In this document: piece by piece, positions 7,236 through 15,707 of the stretch
Numbering within the stretch: the first letter of the stretch is position 1
Layout of the letters: each line of letters opens with the position of its first letter
Assembly: GCA_030378005.1 (NCBI GenBank)
Contig: JAUCGF010000120.1
Coordinates: 1 to 44,806 of the forward strand
From: Desulfococcaceae bacterium HSG9
GTDB taxonomy: Bacteria; Desulfobacterota; Desulfobacteria; Desulfobacterales; JAUCGF01
Direction of reading: 5' to 3'
DNA: 44,806 nucleotides
Notes under the pieces: generated by a model
What the model saw: only the letters and a program-made list of their open reading frames with translations
Database searches by the model: none
Told to the model about the DNA's origin: nothing
Program-made: the position numbers and the translations under genes

Positions 7236-8357
7236 ATGATATTATCAAAATTAGATTTCATTGAAAATATAGATAAGGACGATTATTGGGAGATAAGAGA
7301 CCTCAATTTTGGAATGTTCAATTTTATAGTCGGATTGAACGCAACAGGCAAAACAAGATTGATAAATGTTATTTCCAATCTTGCTAAACTGCTTTCACTA
7401 AAAATAAGCCGAAATATTACTTGGGCGGGAGATTGGAAATTAGAGTTCTTAAAACAGGGAAATATAAAATTTAAATATCATTTAAGCATAGATAAGGGTA
7501 AAATTCTATATGAAGAGATAAAAGAGGGCCGAAGAATATTGTTAAAACGGCAGACTGATAAAGGTGCTATTTATTCCGTAACCAAACGCAAAAAAATAAC
7601 CATACACCCGCCTCCTGGCGAATTAGTTATCAATGTTCGTAGAGATATTAAAGAGTTTCCATTTTTAGAAGATATATTTGAATGGGCGGCCAGCTTCCTT
7701 GGGTATAAATTTACGGGTGCGAGACCTGATGAATTGATTGTTCCAATGAAAATTGATCAGAAGGCCATTTTAGAAAATCTTGGCGCAACTCCTCTAATTT
7801 TAAAAAAGGCTTTAGATGAAGATGAAGGAATAATCAACTCTATCATAGATGACTTTTCTGCAATTGGGTATCATATCAATCAAGTGAATGTTAAATCTGC
7901 AATTTTCTCTGGAATGCCAAACCCCGTTCTTCTCACAGTTGTCAAAGAAAATGATTTGAATTGCGAAACAGATCAAACCAAAATGTCTCAGGGGATGTAC
8001 CGGGCATTTTCACTAATTGTTATCATTCAGTATTTATTAAAATTTAAAAAGAAATGCACCATCGTTATTGACGATCTGGGTGAAGGGCTGGATTTTGAAA
8101 GATCATCTGAACTGACGAAAATATTAATGAAGAAATTGAAAGATAGTGATATTCAAATGATTGTAACATCCAATGACAGGTTTCTAATAAATGCTGTTGA
8201 TGTCGAATTTATAAATCTGCTTGAAAGGCACGGTCATGTTGTTGATTCATATAATTATATCAACAGCAGGAAGGCATTCAACGAATTCAAATATACCGGG
8301 CTGAATAATTTTGATATGTTTAGCTCAAAAATGTATAAAAATGCAGATGAGGATTAA
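7236..8357 (+). CDS. AAA/ABC-type ATPase (OLD/AAA_15/AAA_21-like), partner of a TOPRIM-like protein
   Basis: A 373-aa P-loop ATPase of the SMC/ABC-like class. Walker A is GLNATGKT (residues 33-40). A degenerate ABC signature (MSQGMYRAFSL, near 250) is followed by Walker B IVIDDLGEGLD (D279-D280) and IVTSND near the end. It lacks a long coiled coil, so it is smaller than RecF/SMC proteins but similar to ATPases of anti-phage ATPase/TOPRIM pairs such as OLD and PARIS. A strong AGGAGGT lies 8 bases before the ATG. The next gene overlaps its stop. The pair is visibly more A+T-rich than the flanking polysaccharide genes, suggesting transfer. A defence role is inferred from architecture and context only. 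Confidence 0.75.
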   Translation: MILSKLDFIENIDKDDYWEIRDLNFGMFNFIVGLNATGKTRLINVISNLAKLLSLKISRNITWAGDWKLEFLKQGNIKFKYHLSIDKGKILYEEIKEGRRILLKRQTDKGAIYSVTKRKKITIHPPPGELVINVRRDIKEFPFLEDIFEWAASFLGYKFTGARPDELIVPMKIDQKAILENLGATPLILKKALDEDEGIINSIIDDFSAIGYHINQVNVKSAIFSGMPNPVLLTVVKENDLNCETDQTKMSQGMYRAFSLIVIIQYLLKFKKKCTIVIDDLGEGLDFERSSELTKILMKKLKDSDIQMIVTSNDRFLINAVDVEFINLLERHGHVVDSYNYINSRKAFNEFKYTGLNNFDMFSSKMYKNADED

Positions 8358-9063
8358 ATTGATTAAAATCGGAATATTTGTTGAAGGCCAAACTGAAAGA
8401 ATTTTTGTCGTAAAGTTTTTATCGGAATATCTTGGAGGCGAACACAATTTTTCTAGAACAGAAATCATAAATCTTGGATCAAAAGGGACTAAAATTATTA
8501 CAGAAAGAAATTTTCCTCACGCTGATTTTTACTTTTTGATCTTTGATACCACCGGTGATGGAAATGTTGTTCCTGCTATTTTAGAACGCGCTGATAATAT
8601 GATCAAGAATCGTGGGTTTAGATACATACTTGCCTTAGAAGATTTGTATGACCGTCCGCGAAATAAGAAAAAATATGTGCTTAATCAATTCAATCGCCTA
8701 ACCGCTAAATTTACTTTTCAGGATAGATTGAAATTGATATTGGCAATCATGGAAATAGAGGCATGGTTTTTAGCGGATTACAATCTATTCAGTAGGTTAA
8801 ATAGTATTGCCACACCAAAATTTATCAATCAAGAGTTGAATATCAATTTGATTGATAAAAATCCGGAATCTTATAATCATCCTGCTGAAATTATCAACAA
8901 AATTTACAAATTGTGCGGTATGAAATACAAGAAAAGAGAGCAACAAACATATAACATTGTGTATAATGTTGATTTTGACTTTCTGTGTTCTGATGAAATA
9001 ATTGAGAAAGTGAAAAGTTGGAAATATTTTGTCAGTTGCATAGATGAGAGTATTTCCTCATAG
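8347..9063 (+). CDS. DUF4276/TOPRIM-like protein, candidate nuclease
   Basis: A 238-aa protein opening with IKIGIFVEGQTERIFV, a TOPRIM-type first motif (E13, E17). It continues with FYFLIFDTTGDGN, an acidic pair in LEDLYDRPR (D99, D102) and MEIEAWFLADY (E136, E138), a combination seen in DUF4276 and RloB-like proteins. By analogy with OLD and PARIS, the ATPase upstream may gate a nuclease or toxin activity here; this is inference. I use the ATG at 8347, which overlaps the ATPase by 11 bases. A TTG at 8359 with GAGG six bases upstream would trim four residues and is equally plausible. It ends shortly before the glycoside hydrolase gene. Confidence 0.65.
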   Translation: MRIKLIKIGIFVEGQTERIFVVKFLSEYLGGEHNFSRTEIINLGSKGTKIITERNFPHADFYFLIFDTTGDGNVVPAILERADNMIKNRGFRYILALEDLYDRPRNKKKYVLNQFNRLTAKFTFQDRLKLILAIMEIEAWFLADYNLFSRLNSIATPKFINQELNINLIDKNPESYNHPAEIINKIYKLCGMKYKKREQQTYNIVYNVDFDFLCSDEIIEKVKSWKYFVSCIDESISS

Positions 9064-9076
9064 GATTGTTATATTT

Positions 9077-10630
9077 ATGGCGTTATATAAACAATGGTTC
9101 GGAGCATTTCATTTATTTTTATTTCTGACATTATCATTCATCTTTCCTTCTGCTGGACGCCCTTTTCAACCTTCAACACATAATATCAAAATTTCCATAG
9201 GCATTAACCTGACAAGTGTTTCCTTTTGGTCAACGGAATTGGTGTTTGTTGATATTTTCAAACAATCCCAACCCTGGAAATCTCAGGAAAAGGGCAAAGC
9301 GTATGAACAAGGCCCTCCTCTGGCACTTTCGGACAAACATTGGGTGAAACGCCTTTTGCCGGGGCAAATGGCTGATTCGATTATGCTGCGCGTAGGCGGT
9401 CATTATCCTTCCGGCCGCTATGTCTGTTTGTACGATGGCCGAGGTGAGCTTGATTTTTCATTGGATGCGCGTGTGATCGAACGTTCACAAGGCCGTTTGG
9501 TGATTGATGTAACTCCTACAAAAGCGGGCATAGCACTGAAAATTATAAAAACCGATCCGCGTAATCCAGTGCGCAATATCCGTGTTATCCTTCCGGGCTT
9601 TGAAAAAAATTATGCAAAACAGCCATTTCATCCGGACTTTCTGAAACGCTGGAAAAAATTCAAAGTGATTCGTTTTATGGATTGGATGCGAACCAACAAT
9701 TCCGTAATCAAAACATGGCATGACCGCCCGACAATTGACATGCAAACTCAGGGTGCCGACAGAGGCGTCGCCCTTGAATATATGCTTCAATTGGCAAACA
9801 CTCTGTACGCCGATCCCTGGTTTTGCATCCCCCATGAAGCGGATTATGACTATGTGCGTAATTTTGCAAAAATGGTTAAAGCCAAACTGAACCCTGAACT
9901 GCGCGTGTATGTGGAATACACCAATGAAGCCTGGAACGGTCAATTTGAACAGGCGGCTTACTGCGCCCGAATCGGTCAGGGCCTTGACCTTGATAAAGAA
10001 GCCTTTAAAGCCTGGCTTTTTTTCTACGCCAAGCGCGCTACGGAAATTTTCCAAACTTGGGAAGATGTGTTTGGAGGAACAGACCGGTTGGTGCGCGTGC
10101 TTGGCGCTCAATTCGCAAATCCGTGGACCAGCGAAAAAATTCTTATGTATGAAAAAGCATACAAACATGCGGATGCTTTGGCCGTGGCTCCCTACTTTGG
10201 CTATAAACTGGGCAGTCCTGAAATGGTGGAAAAGGTAAACCGCATGACGGAAGCGCAAATTTTAATCGCTTGTGAGCAAGATATAGAAAAAAACTTTGAA
10301 CTTATTGTTCGTCACAAGAAGGAAACCGATCAGTTTGGCCTACGTCTCATCGCGTATGAAGGCGGCCAACATCTGGCAGGTTTCAGGGGCGTTGAAAACA
10401 ATCTGACAGTTACAGATCTGTTCCACGCCGTCAACCGTCATTCCGAAATGAAAGAGCTATATTTAAAGCACCTGGCCGGATGGCAAAAGGCCGGAGGAGA
10501 CCTTTATGTGGCGTTTGCCTCAATGAGTGCCTATAATAAATGGGGAAGTTGGGGGTTGCTGGAAAATATAGATCAATCTATTGACACAGCGCCTAAATAT
10601 CAAGCCATAACAGAGGTGATTGAATATTGA
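9077..10630 (+). CDS. Secreted glycoside-hydrolase-like protein (clan GH-A-like barrel)
   Basis: A 517-aa protein starting with a signal peptide (hydrophobic core AFHLFLFLTLSFIFPSAG). Residues about 35-190 look beta-rich. The rest resembles a TIM-barrel hydrolase: VIRFMDWMRTN, then VYVEYTNEAWNG with a candidate acid/base E284, and LIAYEGGQHL with a candidate nucleophile E428. An Asn-Glu pair in the middle and a later Glu is the pattern of clan GH-A families. I do not recognise a numbered family. In this cluster it would act in the periplasm or outside on the polymer made by its neighbours. I chose the ATG at 9077, just after the upstream stop, because it gives a proper signal peptide; an ATG at 9044 would add 11 residues. 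Confidence 0.65.
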   Translation: MALYKQWFGAFHLFLFLTLSFIFPSAGRPFQPSTHNIKISIGINLTSVSFWSTELVFVDIFKQSQPWKSQEKGKAYEQGPPLALSDKHWVKRLLPGQMADSIMLRVGGHYPSGRYVCLYDGRGELDFSLDARVIERSQGRLVIDVTPTKAGIALKIIKTDPRNPVRNIRVILPGFEKNYAKQPFHPDFLKRWKKFKVIRFMDWMRTNNSVIKTWHDRPTIDMQTQGADRGVALEYMLQLANTLYADPWFCIPHEADYDYVRNFAKMVKAKLNPELRVYVEYTNEAWNGQFEQAAYCARIGQGLDLDKEAFKAWLFFYAKRATEIFQTWEDVFGGTDRLVRVLGAQFANPWTSEKILMYEKAYKHADALAVAPYFGYKLGSPEMVEKVNRMTEAQILIACEQDIEKNFELIVRHKKETDQFGLRLIAYEGGQHLAGFRGVENNLTVTDLFHAVNRHSEMKELYLKHLAGWQKAGGDLYVAFASMSAYNKWGSWGLLENIDQSIDTAPKYQAITEVIEY

Positions 10631-11586
10631 ATTCTTCTTTAATGAACGCGCTTAAAAAAAACGCGGCCGAACATGAAGCGATCCGGCATCTCAGGTTGGA
10701 TACTGAAAAAACGCTGTTTTTAGAAGATGGCAGCGATGTTGCGGATCAACCGGCTGATGCTTCCTATAAAGCGGTTTTTATCAACACGGACGGCGCACCG
10801 GCCGCGTTTTTGCTGGCATCCAATCCGAAAAGTTGTGACCTGATTGCCAGAAATACCGCAAAAGCGCGCCTGGCGAGGCACAAACTGAACAATTCATTGG
10901 GAACTGTCATACTGACTCCCATTGCAGAAAGCCGGTTTCAAGGTTTAAGTTGGGCGATATTTCCATTAAAACGCCTGCCGGCCGAAAAAGGATGGGCATG
11001 GCGGTATCAAAAGCTGATGTTGACGCCGCAATTGCTTGGCTGGCTGGCCGGCGTTGTCGGTCACACCAAGCGGGCGTTGACATCAGAGGATGCTGGACAG
11101 CGCCTTTGCGAACCTTTGCAGAAACTGGCAACCGATCGCCAGTTTTCATCCGGAATCCGCAGCGCCGCTCAAAAGGCCCTTGCAAGATATGAACAGGGGC
11201 TATGGAAACCGCAAACGGTTCTGGTTCACAATGATTTATGGAAAGGAAACATTCTGTTGCCTCTTTCAGAGGAGCGCAGGAAAAAATATCCAGAATTTTA
11301 TATCATTGACTGGGCCGGCTCGAATTCGGTGGGGTTTCCTTTTTTTGATCTGATGAAACTGATGCACAATTTGGGCCTTCCGGGTATTGTAATGCGCCAG
11401 GTGATCAAAAAACATTGCCGCGTTTTGAATTTTGAATTGGAAGACGCCATGTCATCTTTACTGGCCGCAATAGCCGATCTGGGCGAACATCTGGAATACT
11501 TTCCGCGTCCCCGATATATCGCTATGGCTACGGAGTTGATTGAATGTTTGGCAAGTGTGATAAATTATACGATTGTAAGCACCTGA
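10627..11586 (+). CDS. APH/choline-kinase-like phosphotransferase
   Basis: A 319-aa protein with the aminoglycoside-phosphotransferase kinase fold. The catalytic loop is LVHNDLWKGNILL (H201, D203, N208) and the metal-binding aspartate is in YIIDWAGS (D228), followed by GFPFFDLMKLM. These enzymes phosphorylate small hydroxylated molecules such as sugars, choline or antibiotics. Inside a polysaccharide operon a sugar or lipid-linked substrate is likelier than an antibiotic. It starts at a TTG overlapping the upstream stop by four bases, supported by AGAGG ten bases before; an ATG at 10642 has no ribosome site. The N-terminal lobe is poorly conserved, so the exact subfamily is open. Confidence 0.75.
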   Translation: MNSSLMNALKKNAAEHEAIRHLRLDTEKTLFLEDGSDVADQPADASYKAVFINTDGAPAAFLLASNPKSCDLIARNTAKARLARHKLNNSLGTVILTPIAESRFQGLSWAIFPLKRLPAEKGWAWRYQKLMLTPQLLGWLAGVVGHTKRALTSEDAGQRLCEPLQKLATDRQFSSGIRSAAQKALARYEQGLWKPQTVLVHNDLWKGNILLPLSEERRKKYPEFYIIDWAGSNSVGFPFFDLMKLMHNLGLPGIVMRQVIKKHCRVLNFELEDAMSSLLAAIADLGEHLEYFPRPRYIAMATELIECLASVINYTIVST

Positions 11587-11653
11587 GCATATATTATTGG
11601 TCAGGCGCTTAAAACGTGATGGCTGCCAACACCAGGCAGGAAAAAACGATTCA

Positions 11654-13135
11654 ATGCTAAAAGAACTCATTCATAAAATCAGCAAGCCCCAGGAGCAGTC
11701 TTTAAAACTTCAAAGCATGCGCGCCGCCTTTTGGAGCATTCTGGGCAAGGGCGGAAGCCATATCGTGCGAATGGCCGGCAGTCTTATTCTGACGCGCATC
11801 TTGTTTCCCGAAGCGTTCGGACTCATGGCCACGGCAACGACAATTTTGACCATGATTCAACTGTTTGCCGATACGGGCGTCAGAACAGTCATTATCCAAA
11901 ATCCGCGTGGCGCCGAACCGGAATTTCTGCACACGGCCTATATCATATCTATCGGCCGCGGCGCGCTGCTGTTTAGCATCGTTACGCTGCTGGCCTGGCC
12001 GATGGCATCTTTATATGATCAACCGGATTTGAAAGGTTTGCTGTTGATCATCGGCCTAAGCCCTCTTCTGCTGGGTTTTGAAAACCCGGCTTTGGCCCTG
12101 CATATCAAGCACTTCAGAGTTGAAAAACAGGTGGCCTTTGAACTGGGCACGCAGATATTGGGATTGCTCACATCTATCATACTGGCGTTTGTGATGCGCT
12201 CGGTGTACGCGCTGGCCATTGGCACATCTGTTTCGGCGTTGTACCGAGTGATTGCTTCCTATATGGTGCATCAACACCGCCCCCGTTTTTGCTGGGATAA
12301 AACAATCGCTCGGGAAATTTTTCATTTCGGCAAATTTATTTTCATCAACACCATGATAACCTGGGCCGCCACAAACGTTGATGTCCTGATGATCGGAAAA
12401 TTTTTAGACATGGAAAACCTCGGATTTTACAGTCTGGGGCGCAATTTCGGCCTTCTGGTTTCAATCCTGGTTTACAAAATTGTTTCGCAATCCTATCTGC
12501 CGGCTGTCAGTTCCGTGGCTGAAGACCTTCCCAGGGTGATGCGAATATTTAAAAGAACCCAGGCTTTTTTTCTGGCACTTGCAATTCCGGCCTCTATGAT
12601 GCTGGCGCTGTTTGCCGATGACATTATTCGCCTGCTGTACGACCCGCGTTATCAAGCCGCGTCAGTGGTATTTTTTTGGATCGCCTGCGCCGGAATTTTC
12701 CAAGTGTCCGGCCATGTGAGCGGTTATACGTTTATCGCTATGGGAAAACCGGTGTATGAGACCATTGCTATGGGTGCGGGCTTGATTTTGGTCATGATTT
12801 TTGTTCCGCTCGGTTCCGTTTACGGCGGATTATCCGGAGCTTCAGTCGGCATGTTTGCAGCGTTAATTTCAATTGTAATCGTAGAAAGCATCCTTTTAAT
12901 TCGCGGGTTGAATTTCACTCCGTTGGAGGTGCTACGGCCCTGGGCGCAGGCGCTGATCGTAAGCGCCTCCATCAGCGGTATATTTCTGCTGCTGCGCCCC
13001 TGGCTGATAAATCCCAAGTTATATAATCTGCCGTTGGTATTCGTTATCGGCGTAATCAGTTTGCTCATATCCGCAGGATATTACCGTTTGTCAGAAGGGC
13101 CGTATCCTTTTCGTGATTTTAGGGAAAAAACGTAG
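11654..13135 (+). CDS. Wzx-like polysaccharide flippase (MOP superfamily)
   Basis: A 493-aa multi-spanning protein with about 12-14 membrane helices, typical of the polysaccharide transport family (Wzx/RfbX/MATE-like). Diagnostic features are the early LGKGGSHIVRMAGSLILTRILFP... segment with EAFGLMATATTI, IKHFRVEKQVAFELGTQI, and DNADVLMIGKF-like NVDVLMIGKFLDMENLGFYSLG. It would flip undecaprenyl-linked repeat units across the inner membrane, completing the pathway set by the initiating transferase and glycosyltransferases upstream. I chose the ATG at 11654 rather than the TTG at 11597 because homologous sequence begins with the helix after it. It is the last gene of the cluster; no Wzy polymerase is evident in the window. 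Confidence 0.88.
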   Translation: MLKELIHKISKPQEQSLKLQSMRAAFWSILGKGGSHIVRMAGSLILTRILFPEAFGLMATATTILTMIQLFADTGVRTVIIQNPRGAEPEFLHTAYIISIGRGALLFSIVTLLAWPMASLYDQPDLKGLLLIIGLSPLLLGFENPALALHIKHFRVEKQVAFELGTQILGLLTSIILAFVMRSVYALAIGTSVSALYRVIASYMVHQHRPRFCWDKTIAREIFHFGKFIFINTMITWAATNVDVLMIGKFLDMENLGFYSLGRNFGLLVSILVYKIVSQSYLPAVSSVAEDLPRVMRIFKRTQAFFLALAIPASMMLALFADDIIRLLYDPRYQAASVVFFWIACAGIFQVSGHVSGYTFIAMGKPVYETIAMGAGLILVMIFVPLGSVYGGLSGASVGMFAALISIVIVESILLIRGLNFTPLEVLRPWAQALIVSASISGIFLLLRPWLINPKLYNLPLVFVIGVISLLISAGYYRLSEGPYPFRDFREKT

Positions 13136-13138
13136 AAT

Positions 13139-13210
13139 TGGCCGATTCATTTGACAGTATTTATGATTTGCCGTCTCCTACCTACAAGGATTTTATTTAA
13201 GCAGGGATTA
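13139..13210. repeat. Dispersed repeat: GATTCATTT block and CTACAAGGATTTTATTTAA block
   Basis: Two blocks here recur at 23558-23701: a roughly 37-bp block around GATTCATTTG...GTATTTATG (13139-13175) and a 29-bp block beginning CTACAAGGATTTTATTTAA (13182-13210). The second block also occurs alone at 23501-23519 and, in part, at 24760-24774. The copy at 23558 carries extra sequence with a hairpin between the blocks. Origin is unknown; it may be the outer part of an insertion sequence. Confidence 0.6.
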
Positions 13211-13545
13211 TGTTGCCTATTTTAACTACAGAGAATTCTGTCGCAAAGCCCGTTCGGCGACGGAAGGGTTCATCGCCATCGCTGAAAACCTTCGGGGGTT
13301 CGGACACGGTCTTTATCGGGGCCTGAGAGGAGACCGCATTCGGTCTCTGCTGTCGTTGCCTGCCGTTTACGAGCCGCACTATATTTTTACAACGGAAAAT
13401 TGCTTGAAAACAATACCCTGTGGTTAAAACCGGCAGGCAAAATACCGATGAAGATTTGGTGATGACACGAACGTTGCGGACGGTATTTTACCCACCCTAC
13501 CGAGTGATAATTATATTGGATGACATTCGTTGGTTTGGAAATCTG
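13203..13545 (+). pseudogene. 3' remnant of a DDE transposase
   Basis: Reading 13203-13350 gives NYREFCRKARSATEGF (from 13224) and later YRGLRGDRIRSLL, the pattern of a DDE transposase C-terminus (an arginine-rich stretch, the catalytic-type Glu, then YRGL-GDR). A frame change leads into YNGKLLENNTLWL. The stretch 13378-13545 matches 39282-39452 (shared ATTGCTTGAAAACAAT, TTTTACCCACCCTAC, CATTCGTTGGTTTGGAAA), so both are decayed 3' ends of one element. There is no start or N-terminal part. It fills most of the gap between the flippase and the next gene. Confidence 0.55.
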
Positions 13546-13605
13546 GCAGGATGTCAAATTGAACTGACCTTTTGCACCAAATCGTTATCGTTCTCCATAA
13601 AAAAA

Positions 13606-14214
13606 TCAGACAAGCACTCTGAGATGCACATCCTCCGGTTCTTCGGACCAGTTCAAAACCGCTATCTGTTCAGGCACCATTGCCTGGCTGTCTTTTTCCG
13701 CATAACTGATCAAAGGCCGCAGTATATCAGCCGAATCTTGCAGCAATAGCTTAATATCCTCTTTTTTCAGCCATACGCCTTGTTTGAGGAACAGCGGCCC
13801 CAGTTCGCCTGTCACAAGATTGAACAACTTGATTTTGACAGTGCCCTTCTCATGCGAATCGGTAGCCATCTCTTCTCCTTTATAAGTGATACCGCTCCGG
13901 AAAGATGACAGAACGCCTCCCGTCCGAAATGTCGCGCCGACCAATCCGGGCATGGCGGCCGCGAGGGCCAACGTGGAACCGTCTTTCACTGATGCGGTTT
14001 CCACATCATCCACCGGTTGTCCGTCAAGAAAAATCGTTTTGATCCGCTCCGTCAGATAATCGGTTTTTACCTTATATTGCTCGCATAATAAATTTTTAAT
14101 GCTGCTTCCTGTCAGGGCTTTTACCATGAACCCTTTTTGCAGAATAGGGAAAAAAGATGAAAATTGTTTTTTATTGAGCTTCAATAACAGGGTGCTATGT
14201 TTATGATTTTTCAA
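13606..14214 (-). CDS. Conserved hypothetical protein with beta-grasp-like segment
   Basis: A 202-aa cytoplasmic-looking protein. The central part (about residues 40-90) reads IKTIFLDGQPVDDVETASVK then DGSTLALAAAMPGLVGATFR. The FLDG..VDD...V.DGS.LAL layout resembles a ubiquitin-like (MoaD/ThiS) beta-grasp, but no C-terminal Gly-Gly is present, so sulfur-carrier function is not supported. I recall similar proteins, with the MPGLVGATFR stretch, from sulfate-reducing deltaproteobacteria, without known function. The start is a TTG with a perfect AAGGAGGT four bases upstream; an ATG at 14262 would add 16 residues but lies upstream of that ribosome site. It is convergent with the transposase remnant and downstream of proC on the same strand. 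Confidence 0.65.
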   Translation of the reverse strand: MKNHKHSTLLLKLNKKQFSSFFPILQKGFMVKALTGSSIKNLLCEQYKVKTDYLTERIKTIFLDGQPVDDVETASVKDGSTLALAAAMPGLVGATFRTGGVLSSFRSGITYKGEEMATDSHEKGTVKIKLFNLVTGELGPLFLKQGVWLKKEDIKLLLQDSADILRPLISYAEKDSQAMVPEQIAVLNWSEEPEDVHLRVLV

Positions 14215-14362
14215 TTTTACCTCCTTTTTAAGCCAGGTGACAATATCCGATTGCCTTTGCATTGATAGCCTTGATCATCGTTTCGGCCTTTCCGTTCCCC
14301 TTAACTTTTGCACTCCTCTTCTAATAATAAAGTAAGGAGTACGAATCCTAAAGTTAAAAGTT

Positions 14363-15217
14363 CTATCGGATTCCGCCGTTTTCAGAAAAATTCTTCGTCA
14401 TAATTTCACCCAACTCTTTTGAACGATTTGTAGCGGCTTCCACGGCATTGATCAGCGTTGTCCTGAGACCGCCTTTTTCTAAATTATGCAAACCGGCGAT
14501 GGCCGTACCTCCGGGTGATGTCACCATATCTTTCAACTGACCGGGGTGCGCGCCTGTTTCCTGTAACATTTTAGCCGATCCTAAAACTGTCTGGGTTGCC
14601 AGGACAATCGACTGCTTTCTTGAAAGCCCCACCTTAACACCTGCATCAGCCAAAGCATCGATAATTAAAAAGATATAAGCCGGACCGCTGCCGCTCAGAC
14701 CCGTTACAGCATCCATAAGATAGTTTTCTTTAAGAAAAATACTTTTCCCCACTGAGTTGAAGATCGACATGGCGAGTTCAATATCTTCTTTAAGGGCATG
14801 TTTTCCAGATGCAATGGCGGTGGCTCCCTCCTTGACCAGCGCAGCGACATTGGGCATCACGCGAATCAGCCTCAGTTCTTTACCCAGAGCGACTTCGATG
14901 GCTTCCATAGGAACCCCTGCCGCAATAGAGATGATCAGTTTTGACATATCAAGTTTATCAGCGGTTTCGCGTAGAACCGCAGCGATAATCTGCGGCTTGA
15001 CAGCATAAATGACAATATCGGAAGAAGCTGCAACTTCTGAGTTATCCGTGGTTGTTCTGATTCCGTAGGTCTTTTGCATAAATGCGAGCCTTTTCTTACC
15101 GACATCCGAACAGATAATATTTTCAGGAGACGACGAACCGGAGCTGATAATTCCGCCGATGAGCGCTTCACCCATATTTCCGGTACCGATGAAACCGATT
15201 TTTTTGCTATTCAGCAT
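14363..15217 (-). CDS. proC: Pyrroline-5-carboxylate reductase
   Basis: A 284-aa enzyme catalysing the last step of proline synthesis, NAD(P)H reduction of 1-pyrroline-5-carboxylate. The N-terminal Rossmann motif is IGFIGTGNMGEALIGG. The family signature is in the C-terminal half: GLSGSGPAYIFLIIDALADA, then LKDMVTSPGGTAIAGLHNLE. The length is normal (about 270 aa). It appears to be a single gene or a short unit with the hypothetical protein at 13606-14214, 148 bp downstream. No other proline genes are present here. Confidence 0.95.
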   Translation of the reverse strand: MLNSKKIGFIGTGNMGEALIGGIISSGSSSPENIICSDVGKKRLAFMQKTYGIRTTTDNSEVAASSDIVIYAVKPQIIAAVLRETADKLDMSKLIISIAAGVPMEAIEVALGKELRLIRVMPNVAALVKEGATAIASGKHALKEDIELAMSIFNSVGKSIFLKENYLMDAVTGLSGSGPAYIFLIIDALADAGVKVGLSRKQSIVLATQTVLGSAKMLQETGAHPGQLKDMVTSPGGTAIAGLHNLEKGGLRTTLINAVEAATNRSKELGEIMTKNFSENGGIR

Positions 15218-15707
15218 GAATTTTTATTTCCCTATAGTATGAAATGGTTTAATTACGATTAATCTGATTTTTACAAACCTGACCAGTTACACCAAGCAAT
15301 TTGATTAATCAAGAGGGAAAACTGAAAATAGATGTTTTCCTTAGTTCGGTAATTTTTTCTGATTGAACGTGCCACAAGTCATAGCTATCTTAAATTATTA
15401 CAAAAAATTTTACGGCTTTGTTTTTATAATCCGTTGAAATTATTGGATTTTATTTTTTCACCGAACCATTGACCAAAATATGATGTGCGAATTGAGCCTC
15501 AATCCTGATAAATCAATCATTTTGTAATATCAACAACTAAGTAAAACGTGAATTCACGCATCACGTTTTACGTTTCAAAAATCACAATTGGGAAAGTTAT
15601 TTTGTTCCTGATTCCAAAGTATTTTCTTACAGGCTACCTTAAACTTGACACACATCTTTCCTTTTGGCATACTCTATATTTACAATAACAATTTACAGGA
15701 TACCTGA
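15218..15707. other. Intergenic region with a heptamer repeat and a half-site of the GTGTCAAG repeat
   Basis: No gene is visible in these 490 bases. It separates the divergent proC and aldolase/dehydrogenase genes and must hold both promoters. A CGTGAAA-type repeat with inverted units lies at 15545-15580 (ACGTGAATTCACGCATCACG and onward), and CCTTAAACTTGACAC at 15638-15652 matches the end of the element at 3-117. Confidence 0.5.

Noticed and set aside
9485..10258. Long 257-codon frame on the minus strand opposite the glycoside-hydrolase-like gene
   Set aside because: It lies wholly opposite a gene with a signal peptide and enzyme motifs, its sequence is rich in His, Phe and Cys without any family pattern, and it has no ribosome site.
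13420..13749. 109-codon plus-strand frame spanning the transposase remnant and the end of the next gene
   Set aside because: It runs through the insertion-sequence tail and then opposite the conserved protein encoded on the minus strand, with no recognisable protein features.
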